A stretch of 64,000 bases of DNA from Gemmatimonadota bacterium (GTDB taxonomy: Bacteria > Gemmatimonadota > Gemmatimonadetes > Palauibacterales > Palauibacteraceae). The position numbers and the translations under genes are program-made. The notes beneath the pieces were generated by a model. The model ran no database searches. It saw nothing but the letters and a program-made list of their open reading frames with translations, and had not been told where the DNA came from. The DNA lies in NCBI GenBank assembly GCA_029262175.1, contig JAJCZV010000019.1:1-64000 (forward strand), given 5' to 3'. This document shows positions 18,591-27,777 of the stretch, in pieces (position 1 is the stretch's first letter; each line of letters opens with the position of its first letter).

Positions 18591-20868
18591 AGGAGAGCAT
18601 CCGGGTGAGCTTGATCGTGAGGCTGCGACCCGGCGGCGTGCCATCTCCCATGGTCACCCGCTGTTCGTTCCACACGATAAACAGATCGCTGAGCGGTGCG
18701 TGGATCAAGTTGAAACGGATGTTTGAGTTGAAGAGGTTGCGAGCCGGGTCGAACTGAATCAATGCGTCGACAAACATGTCGCGATTGATGGAGTAGTTGG
18801 TGCGAGTGGTCCACAGCGTTCGCGAGAAGCTCGCGTCCGGCTGATCGAGGTTCGCATCGGTGCGCTGCAGGCCGATCGATGTGCGGAACGCGTAGGACGG
18901 TTTGAAGTTGACGGTGACGGCCGCCGTCTTTTGTGTCCCGCTCCACAGCCCGCCCAGCACTCCGCGCCAGGTGAGCGAGAACATCCGACTCGCATCGGTG
19001 CTACCGGTGAGCGCCCATTCGGTCCAGCCGTAGGATCCGCTCGGGATCGGGTCGATCCGGCTGTCGATCGTGAACGGCCGATCGATCCGTTCAAACGTCG
19101 GGTCCGCCTGAATCTGAATATTGCCGCCGTTGTCGAAGAAGAACGTGATCCCCGTATGCAGCCGCTTGGCCAGTATCCGGTTATCGAGATCGTCGTAGTA
19201 GTTCCAAACGATGTGCGGGTGCGTCTCGCGAACCCCCAGCCGCCGGAGAAACTCGAAGCGTGGCCGGACACCCCAATCGATGAAGTATTTTCGAAATCCC
19301 GTACGACGAAAGAAACCCAGATCGTCTTCAAAATCCGGGCTCATCTCCATGAACCCGAACTTGATGTGGTGGAAGTTACCCTCGCGGTTCAGCGACGTCC
19401 GAAACGTGTAGCCGTTGATCTCCTCACGCGGCGAGGCGGGTGGCTCCGGATCAGATTCCTCTGGGCGCTGAGCGTCGGATCTCAAGTAGTAGACGCTCCA
19501 GTCGATCTCCTCCGGAAATCGGATATAGGCATCCGCGCCGAACACACGGTTGAAGTCCTGCCCGCCGCCTTGTGTGGCGCGACGCATCATGAAGATGCCG
19601 CCGATGTCTGATGATCGAAAGATGTTTTTGCGCGTCCGCAGGACTCCCCAGTCGCTGCCTGGAACTCCCTCTACATCACCCGTGCGCATGGCGAGAGCGC
19701 CGACCTGGAAGCCGCCTGCGGTGCCTGTCAGCCGCGCGCCTCCCCGGATGGGAGTCGTCCGTCCGTCTGACGTGAGTCCGATCCGTCGACTAAAGAAGGG
19801 AAGCAGATCTTCGTCCGCACTTGGCTGGAGGTTGGTTCGCGTGTTGCGCGCCGCATCGCCAACAAAGAACAACCCCGAATTCTCGAGAAAGAACTCGCGT
19901 TTCTCCGGAAAGAACAGACTGAACTGCGTGAGGTTGACGCGCTGCTGGTCGGCCTCGACCTGTGCGAAATCAGGGTTGACCGTGAGATCTAGGGCGAGCC
20001 CTCGCGTCACGCCCCATTTGATGTCGACGCCACCTTGTACGTCCTCGTCAAAGACGTCGGCGCCGGTGCCTCGGACCGTGTTGGCCAACGCGTAGGGTGT
20101 GATCCGGAGATCTCGGCCTCCGACAGCTCCTGTGGGTAGACCCGTCAGCGTGCCGGCGAGCGACAAACGCGTCAGCGCATAGGCGCGAGGGATCGGCGCC
20201 CAGAAGGCAATCTCGTTGTTTCGCCGGATCCGTCTGCTGAAGTTGATCCCCCACACGCCATTGGTGTTGGGTCCGGAGCGGATCGCACGGAACGGAATCT
20301 CCATCTCGACCGTCCACCCCTCGGACGTTCGTCGCGTCTCGACCCGCCAGATCGCATCCCAGCTCGCGTTGACCTCCCGACCTTCGTTGGCGATCTGGCG
20401 ATCGCCGCGAGCGCCGGCGGGGTTCGTGATGAACACATACCCGTTTCGTCCATCGTGAAACGTGTCGAGGATGACCGCAAACGCATCCTGAGTGAACTCG
20501 CTGAAGTCCTTTCTGATGTCGTTTACCACGAGGCGATCGGGCTCGGAATCGTACAGACGCGCGGCGACGTAGAGATTGCTCTCATCGTACGCCAGCCACA
20601 CTTCCGTCCGCTCGGTCGCTGGCTGTCCTTCGCGCGGCTCGGCCTGGACGAAGTCTCCCACGCCGGCGCCGGACCAAGCCGCTTCGTCGAGCACGCCGTC
20701 GAGGCGAATGGCGTCGGTGATGGGGAAAGCGGAGATGCTGGGACGTGGCAGGGAAGCCGTGTTGGCGGCCCCACTAGGCGCCCCGGCGTCCTGCGCCGAC
20801 AGGGAGGTCGCCGAAACCAGCAAGAGTCCGATCAAACGCCCCGAGTGGGCGCGCGAAGCGACCGTCAT
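18586..20868 (-). CDS. CBM9-like/DUF5916 outer-membrane-associated protein
   Basis: This 760-residue exported protein has a signal peptide ending Leu-Ser-Ala-Gln. Residues ~45-230 match the family 9 carbohydrate-binding-like fold (Ile-Arg-Leu-Asp-Gly-Val-Leu-Asp-Glu-Ala-Ala-Trp, then Val-Trp-Leu-Ala-Tyr-Asp-Glu-Ser-Asn-Leu-Tyr). The rest fits DUF5916, a large beta-strand-rich C-terminal region rich in aromatic residues and ending in Phe, as outer-membrane barrels do. Such proteins are common in Gemmatimonadota, Bacteroidota and Acidobacteriota; their role is not established, though glycan binding or surface transport is assumed. The ATG has GGAGAG 4 bases upstream. Confidence 0.88.
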   Translation of the reverse strand: MTVASRAHSGRLIGLLLVSATSLSAQDAGAPSGAANTASLPRPSISAFPITDAIRLDGVLDEAAWSGAGVGDFVQAEPREGQPATERTEVWLAYDESNLYVAARLYDSEPDRLVVNDIRKDFSEFTQDAFAVILDTFHDGRNGYVFITNPAGARGDRQIANEGREVNASWDAIWRVETRRTSEGWTVEMEIPFRAIRSGPNTNGVWGINFSRRIRRNNEIAFWAPIPRAYALTRLSLAGTLTGLPTGAVGGRDLRITPYALANTVRGTGADVFDEDVQGGVDIKWGVTRGLALDLTVNPDFAQVEADQQRVNLTQFSLFFPEKREFFLENSGLFFVGDAARNTRTNLQPSADEDLLPFFSRRIGLTSDGRTTPIRGGARLTGTAGGFQVGALAMRTGDVEGVPGSDWGVLRTRKNIFRSSDIGGIFMMRRATQGGGQDFNRVFGADAYIRFPEEIDWSVYYLRSDAQRPEESDPEPPASPREEINGYTFRTSLNREGNFHHIKFGFMEMSPDFEDDLGFFRRTGFRKYFIDWGVRPRFEFLRRLGVRETHPHIVWNYYDDLDNRILAKRLHTGITFFFDNGGNIQIQADPTFERIDRPFTIDSRIDPIPSGSYGWTEWALTGSTDASRMFSLTWRGVLGGLWSGTQKTAAVTVNFKPSYAFRTSIGLQRTDANLDQPDASFSRTLWTTRTNYSINRDMFVDALIQFDPARNLFNSNIRFNLIHAPLSDLFIVWNEQRVTMGDGTPPGRSLTIKLTRMLSF

Positions 20869-21039
20869 TGTCTCTCCGGCGGGGGTCTACCACTAAAAGG
20901 CCGACGGATGCTACGGAAACGGACGCGATCGCGCACACCGCAAGGCTAGAGCCCGCTATTTCAGGCAGACGACGTGGACTTCGAACTTCCGGTCACCGAG
21001 GTGTGGGTTGAAGACGACAAAGTTCCACCGGCGTCGCCC

Positions 21040-21735
21040 TCAGTAGGCCGCGATCTTGATCGCGAAGGACCCCAGCCAACCGCTCAGATCTTGGCTCGTG
21101 ACGAACGTGCCATCGATGCCGCGTACCGTGCGGTAGTTCGCTCCCACCGAGAGTCGCAGCATCCGACTTAGATTTAGGGTGACTTCGAGCGCTGGCTCCA
21201 GGATCAGAATCATCTCCGTCCCTGAGCCCGTGTCCGCGGACGCAGTCTCTCCCGCCGGCGCCCCGGCATCGGCAGCGGGTGCGGCCGGAGCGGAGCCATC
21301 GGACAGAAGTCCCGGGCCAGCCAACATGCGGATGGATGCATGGACGAGTTTCCGCGCCCCAACGATCGTTTCGATCTCGAAACCGGCGTATTTCAGCTTT
21401 AGATCGTTTCCAGGAATCGTGTCCAGCGCGATGTGGTTTGCGAGAAGGCCGCCAGAGAGGCCGATCCCCAGGGTCGAGCCCAGTACCACGCCGAGTCGCA
21501 TCCCCGGATAAACCGCCAGCTGGTTTCGTATCCGGCCGAATCGCGAGAACGGGCCTGCGTAGAACCCCAAGGCAGGCATGCCGCTCAGGAGTGTGGCGGG
21601 TCCTGGGCGCACCTCGACGGTGTCGACCGGCGCCGCTTCGGCTTGGCCCCCGGCCGGCTCCTGGGCAACCGCAGGCGATCCGGCCAGAAGCAACAGCCCG
21701 ATGCTCCACCACGACACTCGCTCGAATCTTATCAT
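21040..21735 (-). CDS. Putative outer-membrane beta-barrel protein
   Basis: The 231-residue protein has a clear signal peptide ending Ala-Val-Ala-Gln, an Ala/Gly/Glu-rich low-complexity loop near residues ~145-165, and alternating hydrophobic strands consistent with a small barrel (Met-Arg-Leu-Gly-Val-Val-Leu-Gly, Leu-Arg-Leu-Ser-Val-Gly-Ala-Asn-Tyr). It ends in Ala-Ala-Tyr, compatible with an aromatic C-terminal barrel signal. AGGAGA stands immediately before the ATG. The preceding 170 bases, up to the DUF5916-type gene on the same strand, contain nothing I recognise. The specific function is unknown. Confidence 0.72.
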   Translation of the reverse strand: MIRFERVSWWSIGLLLLAGSPAVAQEPAGGQAEAAPVDTVEVRPGPATLLSGMPALGFYAGPFSRFGRIRNQLAVYPGMRLGVVLGSTLGIGLSGGLLANHIALDTIPGNDLKLKYAGFEIETIVGARKLVHASIRMLAGPGLLSDGSAPAAPAADAGAPAGETASADTGSGTEMILILEPALEVTLNLSRMLRLSVGANYRTVRGIDGTFVTSQDLSGWLGSFAIKIAAY

Positions 21736-21918
21736 TCTCTCCTCGCGTGACTGATCGGGTCCCTGTCCCCAGCAGTATCGGCGGCTGCGGGTCGGTCGTG
21801 AGTCCGGTCCGGGCGTCCCGGGCTGAATGACGAGCGCGCCCCCGCGGGTGGACGCATCTAGGACTGATGCGTACCGTCCCCGCTCGGGAGTGTACGCGAG
21901 CTAGGGAGCAGGTTTCGG

Positions 21919-23970
21919 ATGAAGAGCGCGTGGAGAGATGAGCATGCCGCGGAGGCGGTCGACCGGTACGCGGCGGAAGGGGTCTCTGAGGATCTGGCGC
22001 TGCGGGTCTATACGACGAGGCTGCTCGGGTCGGAGCCCCGGTTGGTGCTTCATGGGGGCGGAAACACGTCCGTAAAATCGCGGGCCGTGGACGTCACCGG
22101 CGAGAAGCTGGATGTGCTCTACGTCAAAGGGAGCGGCTGGGACATGGGGACCATCGAGCCGGCTGGACTCCCGGCGGTTCAGCTCCAGCCCCTGCTGGGT
22201 CTTTCGATGCTGGACGGCTTGTCGGACGAGGACATGGTAAATCTGCAGCGCCGCAACCTCCTCGACTCTAAGGCGCCGAACCCATCGGTCGAGACCCTTC
22301 TTCACGCGTGGGTGCCGCACACCTACATCGATCATACGCACGCGAACGCGGGGTTGGTGCTCACCGACCAACCCAAGGGAGAAGAAATCTGCCGAGAAGT
22401 ATTTGGCGACCGGCTCGCCATTGTGCCGTACATCATGCCAGGGTTCGACCTCGCCAAGAAAGCGAAAGAAGTCGCCGATGCTCACCCCGACGCGGAAGGT
22501 CTCGTCCTTCTGAAGCACGGACTGTTCACCTTCGGCGATACGGCGCTGCAGGCCTATGAGCGCATGATCGAATTCGTCACGCTCGCGGAGCAACGGATCG
22601 AAACAGGTCGGAAGCGGACGTTTGCGTCGGCCGCCCCGCCCGAAGCCATGCTGGACGTCGTCGACATCGCCCCGGTCGTCCGCGGTCTCTTGGCCAACCG
22701 GCCTGAGGCCTCCAGCGACCCACAACGCTTCATACTGGATCATCGGATCAGCGAGGAGATCCTCGCCTATGTGGGTGGCAAGAAGCTCTCAAGCTACAGC
22801 CAAATCGGGACGGTCACGCCCGACCACGCGATTCGTACCAAGCCGAAACCGGTGGTACTTCCGACCCCGACCACGGACGACCTCCAGGCGTGGGCCCTCG
22901 ACGCGAAGACTGCCGTGGATACGTATCGCGCGGACTACACGGCCTATTTCGGGCGCCACAATCCCAGACACGCCGGCGCCAAGCAGATGCTCGACACGAG
23001 CCCGCGTGTCGTACTCGTCCCCGGGATTGGGCTCTTCGCTTCCGGGCGCGACGCCGCGAGTGCGGGCGCCGCGGCGGACCTGGCCGAGACCACGGTCGAG
23101 GTGATTACCGCAGTCGAAGAGATGGATCGGTTCGAGAGCATCACGGAGGCCGAGCTGTTCGACATCGAATACTGGTCGCTCGAACAAGCCAAGTTGGCCG
23201 GAGCCAGTGAGAAGGTGCTTGCCCGACATGTGGTGGTCGTTACGGGTGGCGCAGGCGCGATCGGTCGAGCCACCGCCGTCGCGTTTCGGGATGCAGGGGC
23301 GGAGGTCGCCCTTCTCGACCTACATGGCGAGAAGCTCGACAAGGCCGAATTGGAACTCGATTCCTGCGGTTTCGGTTGCGATGTCACCGACGACGCGTCC
23401 GTTCGAGCCGCCTTCGACGGTGTCGTTCGTCAGTTCGGCGGAATCGATATCGTGGTGTCCAACGCTGGAGCCGCGCGACAGGGTGCGATGGCGGAGGTCT
23501 CCGACGAACTGCTTCGCGAGAGTTTCGAACTCAATTTCTTCGCTCATCAACGGATTGCGCGCGAGGCCGTGCGCATCATGCGTCTACAGAGCACGGGCGG
23601 CTGTCTGCTTTTCAACGTGTCCAAGCAGGCCGTGAACCCCGGGGCGAATTTTGGCCCTTATGGCCTACCGAAAGCGGCTACCCTTGGCTTGGTGCGTCAG
23701 TACGCGATCGAACACGGCCGCGAGGGCATTCGTTCAAACGGGATCAACGCGGATCGAATTCGAAGCGGTGTGTTGACGAATGAGATGGTGACGTCACGAT
23801 CGAAGGCGCGCGGGGTCACGGAATCAGACTACATGGAAGGCAACCTGCTCGGCCGCGAGGTCAAAGCCTCTGATGTAGGGGACGCGTTCGTCGCGCTCGC
23901 GCTCGCCCAGGCCACGACGGGCGCCATCCTCACGGTAGACGGCGGCAACATCGCGGCCGCGTTGCGGTAA
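21919..23970 (+). CDS. Bifunctional rhamnulose-1-phosphate aldolase/short-chain dehydrogenase
   Basis: The 683-residue fusion has a class II aldolase domain at residues ~1-370 and an SDR domain at ~430-683. The aldolase half shows His-Gly-Gly-Gly-Asn-Thr-Ser, the zinc pair His139/His141 in Asp-His-Thr-His, and Leu-Lys-His-Gly-Leu-Phe-Thr-Phe-Gly. The SDR half has Thr-Gly-Gly-Ala-Gly-Ala-Ile-Gly for NAD and the Tyr581-x3-Lys585 catalytic pair. This architecture matches proteins that split L-rhamnulose-1-phosphate into lactaldehyde and dihydroxyacetone phosphate and then oxidise lactaldehyde. No rhamnose kinase, isomerase or regulator is in the window, so the substrate could be another 6-deoxyketose phosphate. 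Confidence 0.9.
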   Translation: MKSAWRDEHAAEAVDRYAAEGVSEDLALRVYTTRLLGSEPRLVLHGGGNTSVKSRAVDVTGEKLDVLYVKGSGWDMGTIEPAGLPAVQLQPLLGLSMLDGLSDEDMVNLQRRNLLDSKAPNPSVETLLHAWVPHTYIDHTHANAGLVLTDQPKGEEICREVFGDRLAIVPYIMPGFDLAKKAKEVADAHPDAEGLVLLKHGLFTFGDTALQAYERMIEFVTLAEQRIETGRKRTFASAAPPEAMLDVVDIAPVVRGLLANRPEASSDPQRFILDHRISEEILAYVGGKKLSSYSQIGTVTPDHAIRTKPKPVVLPTPTTDDLQAWALDAKTAVDTYRADYTAYFGRHNPRHAGAKQMLDTSPRVVLVPGIGLFASGRDAASAGAAADLAETTVEVITAVEEMDRFESITEAELFDIEYWSLEQAKLAGASEKVLARHVVVVTGGAGAIGRATAVAFRDAGAEVALLDLHGEKLDKAELELDSCGFGCDVTDDASVRAAFDGVVRQFGGIDIVVSNAGAARQGAMAEVSDELLRESFELNFFAHQRIAREAVRIMRLQSTGGCLLFNVSKQAVNPGANFGPYGLPKAATLGLVRQYAIEHGREGIRSNGINADRIRSGVLTNEMVTSRSKARGVTESDYMEGNLLGREVKASDVGDAFVALALAQATTGAILTVDGGNIAAALR

Positions 23971-24009
23971 CGCGGCTCTGCCGCGTGAGGTAATCGCGGC
24001 GTAGCCGCG
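23971..24009. terminator. Twin CGCGGC hairpins between convergent genes
   Basis: Two successive perfect hairpins, CGCGGC-TCT-GCCGCG at 23971-23985 and CGCGGC-GTA-GCCGCG at 23995-24009, fill the short gap between the aldolase/SDR stop and the convergent amidohydrolase stop. There is no T-run. They are likely 3' structures or a bidirectional terminator, or a REP-like unit. Confidence 0.5.
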
Positions 24010-24018
24010 AGCCAGAGC

Positions 24019-25353
24019 CTAGGCTGTCCCGATCGTGGCCGCGTGCGCCCGGATCTTCTCCGCCAGCAGGCCGACGTCCGCGAGAACGGTTTCTTCATCG
24101 AGGGTCGGTAGGGCGCGATCGCGCATCACGAATCGACCGTCGATCATCACCGAGCGCACATCGTCTCGCCCGACTGCGTAAACCAAGTGTGCGTAGGGAT
24201 CGAACATCGGCGTCAGGTGCGGCCGATCGAGATCGATCAAGATCATGTCGGCGCGCCGCCCCTCTGTGATGCGACCGATAGAGTCGCCCAGCCCGAGCGC
24301 TTCCGCGCCTACGGAAGTCACCATACGCACGACGTCGCGGGCCGGGGTCAGCAGGGGGTCCTGATTCGCGCCGCGCTGGAGGAGGCCGGCGAACCGCATC
24401 GCGGTCCACATGTCCAGGTCATTGGAACTCACGGGTCCGTCGGTGCCGACGATCACCGGCACGCCCTCCTCCAGCAAACGGGCGACGGGTGCGATGCCCG
24501 AACCAAGCTTGAGGTTCGACAGCGGGTTATGGATCGCGGCGGCGCCGGTACGCTGGAGCCGGGAGAAGTCGTCGTCGGTGAGGTGCACACAATGGGCGAG
24601 AACGGCGGGCCCATCGAGGATGCCGAGGTCATCGAGATGGCCGACGGGCGTCCGGCCGAACCTCTCCTGCGTCTGCCTTACTTCGGTCGACGTCTCCGAA
24701 CAATGGGTATGGAAGAGTACGCCGGCATCGTCCGCCATCCGTCGAGCGGCTTGCATCCCCTCGGGCGACACGGTGATGTGATTGTGCGGCTGCACGCAGG
24801 GGATGATGAGCGGTTGGTCGGCATATTTATCGAGCCAAGCTTCACCCACCGATACGCGATCTTCTTTCGCGATTCCGTCGGGACCTTCAAAGTCGAAGAA
24901 AATGGGTCCGGTTAGCAGTCTGAATCCGGCCGCAACCGCAGCGTCTGCGCCGGCTTCGGGAAACCAAAACATGTCGAGCGCGGTGGTCGTCCCGCAGCGG
25001 ATCATCTCGACCAGCGCGAGGCGCGCCCCGAGCTCGACATTGTCGTGCGTCACAAAGGCGCGTTCGGAGATCCAGAGCCGCTCGAGCCATGGTTCCAGGG
25101 GAAGATCTTCGACGAGGCTGCGAAACAGTGAGTCGGCCATGTGCACGTGACTGTTGACCAAACCCGGCATCAGCAGTTTGCCGGCGGCGTCCACGGTTTC
25201 GCGACTCTCGAGATGGGCCAGGTCCGCGCGTCGTCCCACCGCGACGATCTCACCGTCGCGAATCGCCACCGAACCGTCTTCAAAGAGTCGCTCGCTCTCG
25301 TCCATTGTGACGACGAGAGCACCGGCGAAAAGCGTATCGACTGGTTGCGTCAA
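24019..25353 (-). CDS. MtaD/SAH-deaminase-like amidohydrolase
   Basis: This 444-residue cytoplasmic amidohydrolase resembles 5-methylthioadenosine/S-adenosylhomocysteine deaminases and related aminohydrolases. Metal-site motifs are complete: Val-Asn-Ser-His-Val-His near residue 68, His-Thr-His-Cys-Ser-Glu-Thr, Ala-His-Cys-Val-His-Leu, and Gly-Thr-Asp-Gly-Pro-Val-Ser-Ser-Asn. The start is a TTG at 25353, supported by AGGAG 6 bases upstream that overlaps the end of the SDR gene. As the last gene of an operon with a nucleoside phosphorylase it plausibly deaminates a purine nucleoside or base. Guanine-deaminase or chlorohydrolase-type activity is an alternative. Confidence 0.88.
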   Translation of the reverse strand: MTQPVDTLFAGALVVTMDESERLFEDGSVAIRDGEIVAVGRRADLAHLESRETVDAAGKLLMPGLVNSHVHMADSLFRSLVEDLPLEPWLERLWISERAFVTHDNVELGARLALVEMIRCGTTTALDMFWFPEAGADAAVAAGFRLLTGPIFFDFEGPDGIAKEDRVSVGEAWLDKYADQPLIIPCVQPHNHITVSPEGMQAARRMADDAGVLFHTHCSETSTEVRQTQERFGRTPVGHLDDLGILDGPAVLAHCVHLTDDDFSRLQRTGAAAIHNPLSNLKLGSGIAPVARLLEEGVPVIVGTDGPVSSNDLDMWTAMRFAGLLQRGANQDPLLTPARDVVRMVTSVGAEALGLGDSIGRITEGRRADMILIDLDRPHLTPMFDPYAHLVYAVGRDDVRSVMIDGRFVMRDRALPTLDEETVLADVGLLAEKIRAHAATIGTA

Positions 25354-25361
25354 CGGATCTC

Positions 25362-26153
25362 CTAGTACGGCGTGTCCCCGCCATCGATGTTGATCGATTG
25401 TCCGCGAATGATCGTCGCGTCATCGGATAATAGAAACGCGACCACGCGGCCCACCTCGTCGGGTTGAACGTGGCGTCCGAGCTGCGCTGGAACCATTTCA
25501 CCGAGCAGGTCCGTCGCGTCGCCGTCGATCCGATCCGCGATCCAAGAGGCGACATCGTGCAGCATGGGCGTGTCCACGCCGCCCGGACAAACGGCGTTCA
25601 CGTTGATGCCGTGCTCGGCCCACTCTGCGGCGAGCGTTCTCGTGAGGCTGACCACGCCGGCCTTGGTGGCGTTGTAGGCGGCCATGTTCGGATATCCCAC
25701 CTTGCCGGCGTTGGACGCCACATTCACGATCGAGCCCTTCCATCCGTGCTCGATCATCGCGGCCGCGACCTGTCTGCTCATGAGGTAGGTGCCGAGAAGG
25801 TTCACTTCATACTGCAGCTTCCACTCCGCCGCGGACGCATCGAGCGCCGGCCCCATTCGGATCGCGCCTGCGTTGTTGACGAGGCCGTCGAGTCGCCCGA
25901 AACGATCCACCGTGCCACGAATCGCGGTCTCGACCGCCTGTGGCTGCGACACGTCGGCCTCGAGCGTCAACACCTGGCCTCCGGCCTCCTCGACGATGTG
26001 AGCGGTCTCCGACGCGGTCTGACCGTCGACGTCGACGAGGGCGAGTCGCGCGCCGCGTGCGGCAAGTACGGTCGCGATGCCTCGTCCGATCCCGCGAGCC
26101 GCTCCGGTTACGATGATCACTCGGTCGGTGAAGCTTCCCTCATCGGAAGTCAA
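25362..26153 (-). CDS. Short-chain dehydrogenase/reductase (first of pair)
   Basis: This 263-residue classical SDR has the cofactor motif Thr-Gly-Ala-Ala-Arg-Gly-Ile-Gly, Asn-Asn-Ala-Gly, the active-site Tyr-Asn-Ala-Thr-Lys, and a Cys-Pro-Gly-Gly-Val-Asp-Thr-Pro segment. The frame is open upstream, but the earlier residues overlap the previous gene and look non-coding. A TTG at 26153 overlaps the upstream TGA as TTGA and gives a normal SDR N-terminus, so I choose it. It probably oxidises or reduces a sugar, polyol or oxo-acid, with NAD favoured by the acidic residue at the end of beta-2 (Val-Asp-Val-Asp). The reaction is unknown. Confidence 0.87.
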   Translation of the reverse strand: MTSDEGSFTDRVIIVTGAARGIGRGIATVLAARGARLALVDVDGQTASETAHIVEEAGGQVLTLEADVSQPQAVETAIRGTVDRFGRLDGLVNNAGAIRMGPALDASAAEWKLQYEVNLLGTYLMSRQVAAAMIEHGWKGSIVNVASNAGKVGYPNMAAYNATKAGVVSLTRTLAAEWAEHGINVNAVCPGGVDTPMLHDVASWIADRIDGDATDLLGEMVPAQLGRHVQPDEVGRVVAFLLSDDATIIRGQSINIDGGDTPY

Positions 26154-26923
26154 AACGCGGGACCGGTCATGGTGCCCCCGTCTACGACGAGGTTGGCGCC
26201 ACTGATCCAGCGCGATGCGTCGGACGCGAGGAAGAGGCACGCATCGGCGACATCGGTCGGGCTCCCGAGTCGCCCCAGCGGACAAGCCTGGAGCCAGCGG
26301 TCGACGCCCTCGGGCCAGGCTTCTTCGATGCCGTCTCGGTGGATGAGACCCGGTGACACGGAGTTCACCCGAATCCCCGAGCCGCCGAGTTCGGAGGCCG
26401 CTGCGCGCGTGTGCATCAACGTGCCCGCCTTCGCGGCGTTGTAGTGACTATGTCCAAACGCCGTTCGCTCCCCCTCGATCGATGCGATGTTGATGATCGA
26501 TCCGCCGTTTTTCATCGCGGCGGCTCCCGCCTGTGTGCAAAGAAACACGCTTTTCAAGTTCGCGGCGATCGTCTCGTCCCACTCTTTCTCCGACATGTCG
26601 GCGAGTGGAACGACGGGGTAGATGCCCGCATTGTTCACGAGGATCGAAAGGCCTCCAAGCCGCTGAGCGGCGGTCTCGAACAACGCTTCCACGTCGACGC
26701 CCCGGGTCACGTCAGCTTGAAGGAGCTCTGCGACGCCACCTCGCGCCCGGATGTCTGTGACGACGGCCTCCGCCGGTCCAGCTGACGTGCGATAGTGAAC
26801 GCCGACGTGCGCCCCGGCTTCGGCAAGGCGCGAGGCGATGGCCGCCCCAATGACGCCGCCGGCACCCGTTACAAGCGCTGCACGCCCCTCTAATTGAAGC
26901 AGCGCCCCGACGGACGGGGTCAC
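26150..26923 (-). CDS. Short-chain dehydrogenase/reductase (second of pair)
   Basis: The 257-residue SDR carries Thr-Gly-Ala-Gly-Gly-Val-Ile-Gly, Asn-Asn-Ala-Gly, an active-site Ser-Ile-Glu-Gly segment and Tyr-Asn-Ala-Ala-Lys. A GTG at 26923 overlaps the upstream phosphorylase stop as GTGA, giving a standard SDR N-terminus. The His-Tyr-Arg-Thr after beta-2 suggests possible NADP use. It is the second gene of the operon and is followed by the other SDR through a TTGA overlap. The two SDRs are only distantly alike, so they are not a recent duplication. Confidence 0.87.
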   Translation of the reverse strand: MTPSVGALLQLEGRAALVTGAGGVIGAAIASRLAEAGAHVGVHYRTSAGPAEAVVTDIRARGGVAELLQADVTRGVDVEALFETAAQRLGGLSILVNNAGIYPVVPLADMSEKEWDETIAANLKSVFLCTQAGAAAMKNGGSIINIASIEGERTAFGHSHYNAAKAGTLMHTRAAASELGGSGIRVNSVSPGLIHRDGIEEAWPEGVDRWLQACPLGRLGSPTDVADACLFLASDASRWISGANLVVDGGTMTGPAF

Positions 26924-27672
26924 GCGGCCCTCGCTGCGTGTGCGGCGGCTTCGACGGCGATGTCCAACATCGCGGAAACGCCTTTGGCGACGATTTCGCG
27001 GTGAGGGTCGTAGTCCGACATCTCCGGGTCCCGTTCGGTTACCAAGTTGCCGTCGACCGCGAGGATGCCGGCGGCTTTGGCGCCGTTCATTGAAGCGACC
27101 ACGAACAGCGAGGCGAGTTCCATCTCGACCGCGATCGCCCCATAGTCCGTATAGCGCCGCCACCGAGGCGGCTGTGACCCGGGATAGAAATTCGCCTCCG
27201 TTACGACGAGTCCTTCGTTCAGCGCGGTGCCTCGGGATGCCGCCACCCGCGCGAGGTCGGAGTTAAGGCCGCGATCGGGGACGGCAGGGTAGGGGAGCGG
27301 GATCAAGTGTTCGCTTACTGCGTCCTCACGCACGGCCGCGGAAGCAAGAATCAGCTCTCCGTCCGCGATGCCCTCCCGGATGGCGCCGCACGAGCCGGCC
27401 CGTATAAACGTGGTCACTCCGCCGCGAATCAGCTCGGTGAAGCAGACGTTGGCCCCGGCAGCGCCAACCCCGTGTGAGACCACCACGATTCGGTGTCCCT
27501 CGAAACTCCCGCTCAAAGTGACGTATTCTCGGTTCGAACCGATTTCCCGCGCGTCACTCAGACGCGTAGCGGCGTCGCGAGCGCGTTTGGGGTCGCCGAC
27601 GACGATGGCAACGCTCGTGAGCTCCTCGGGGTCGACGAGCAACGTCGGGAGTAGACCGCTTGACTTGGACAC
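26920..27672 (-). CDS. Nucleoside phosphorylase (uridine/purine type)
   Basis: The 250-residue protein is an NP-I family phosphorylase that converts a nucleoside and phosphate to a free base and ribose-1-phosphate. Visible motifs are Val-Gly-Asp-Pro-Lys-Arg for phosphate binding, Arg-Ala-Gly-Ser-Cys-Gly-Ala-Ile, and Val-Glu-Met-Glu-Leu-Ala, whose Glu contacts ribose. Uridine phosphorylase-like and DeoD-like subfamilies both fit. The GTG at 27672 starts the protein just before the conserved domain; the open frame further upstream runs back through a terminator hairpin and is unlikely to be coding. It is the first gene of the operon that continues with two SDRs and a deaminase-like amidohydrolase. 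Confidence 0.88.
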   Translation of the reverse strand: MSKSSGLLPTLLVDPEELTSVAIVVGDPKRARDAATRLSDAREIGSNREYVTLSGSFEGHRIVVVSHGVGAAGANVCFTELIRGGVTTFIRAGSCGAIREGIADGELILASAAVREDAVSEHLIPLPYPAVPDRGLNSDLARVAASRGTALNEGLVVTEANFYPGSQPPRWRRYTDYGAIAVEMELASLFVVASMNGAKAAGILAVDGNLVTERDPEMSDYDPHREIVAKGVSAMLDIAVEAAAHAARAA

Positions 27673-27694
27673 GGATCGCCTGACTCTCGATGGC

Positions 27695-27734
27695 AAAAAA
27701 AAGGACGCCGGTCCGCTACAGCGAACCGGCGCCC
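27695..27734 (-). terminator. Rho-independent terminator after pseudo-JAMM gene
   Basis: On the minus strand a 14-bp GC-rich hairpin with a 4-base loop and two G-U wobbles is followed by an 8-base T run. It begins 43 bases past the stop of the minus-strand MPN gene and ends 22 bases before the phosphorylase start, so it separates those two transcription units or attenuates read-through into the second. Confidence 0.88.
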
Positions 27735-27777
27735 AATCTCTCGCCACTCCCCCGAGATCACAAACGGGGGTCGAGGG

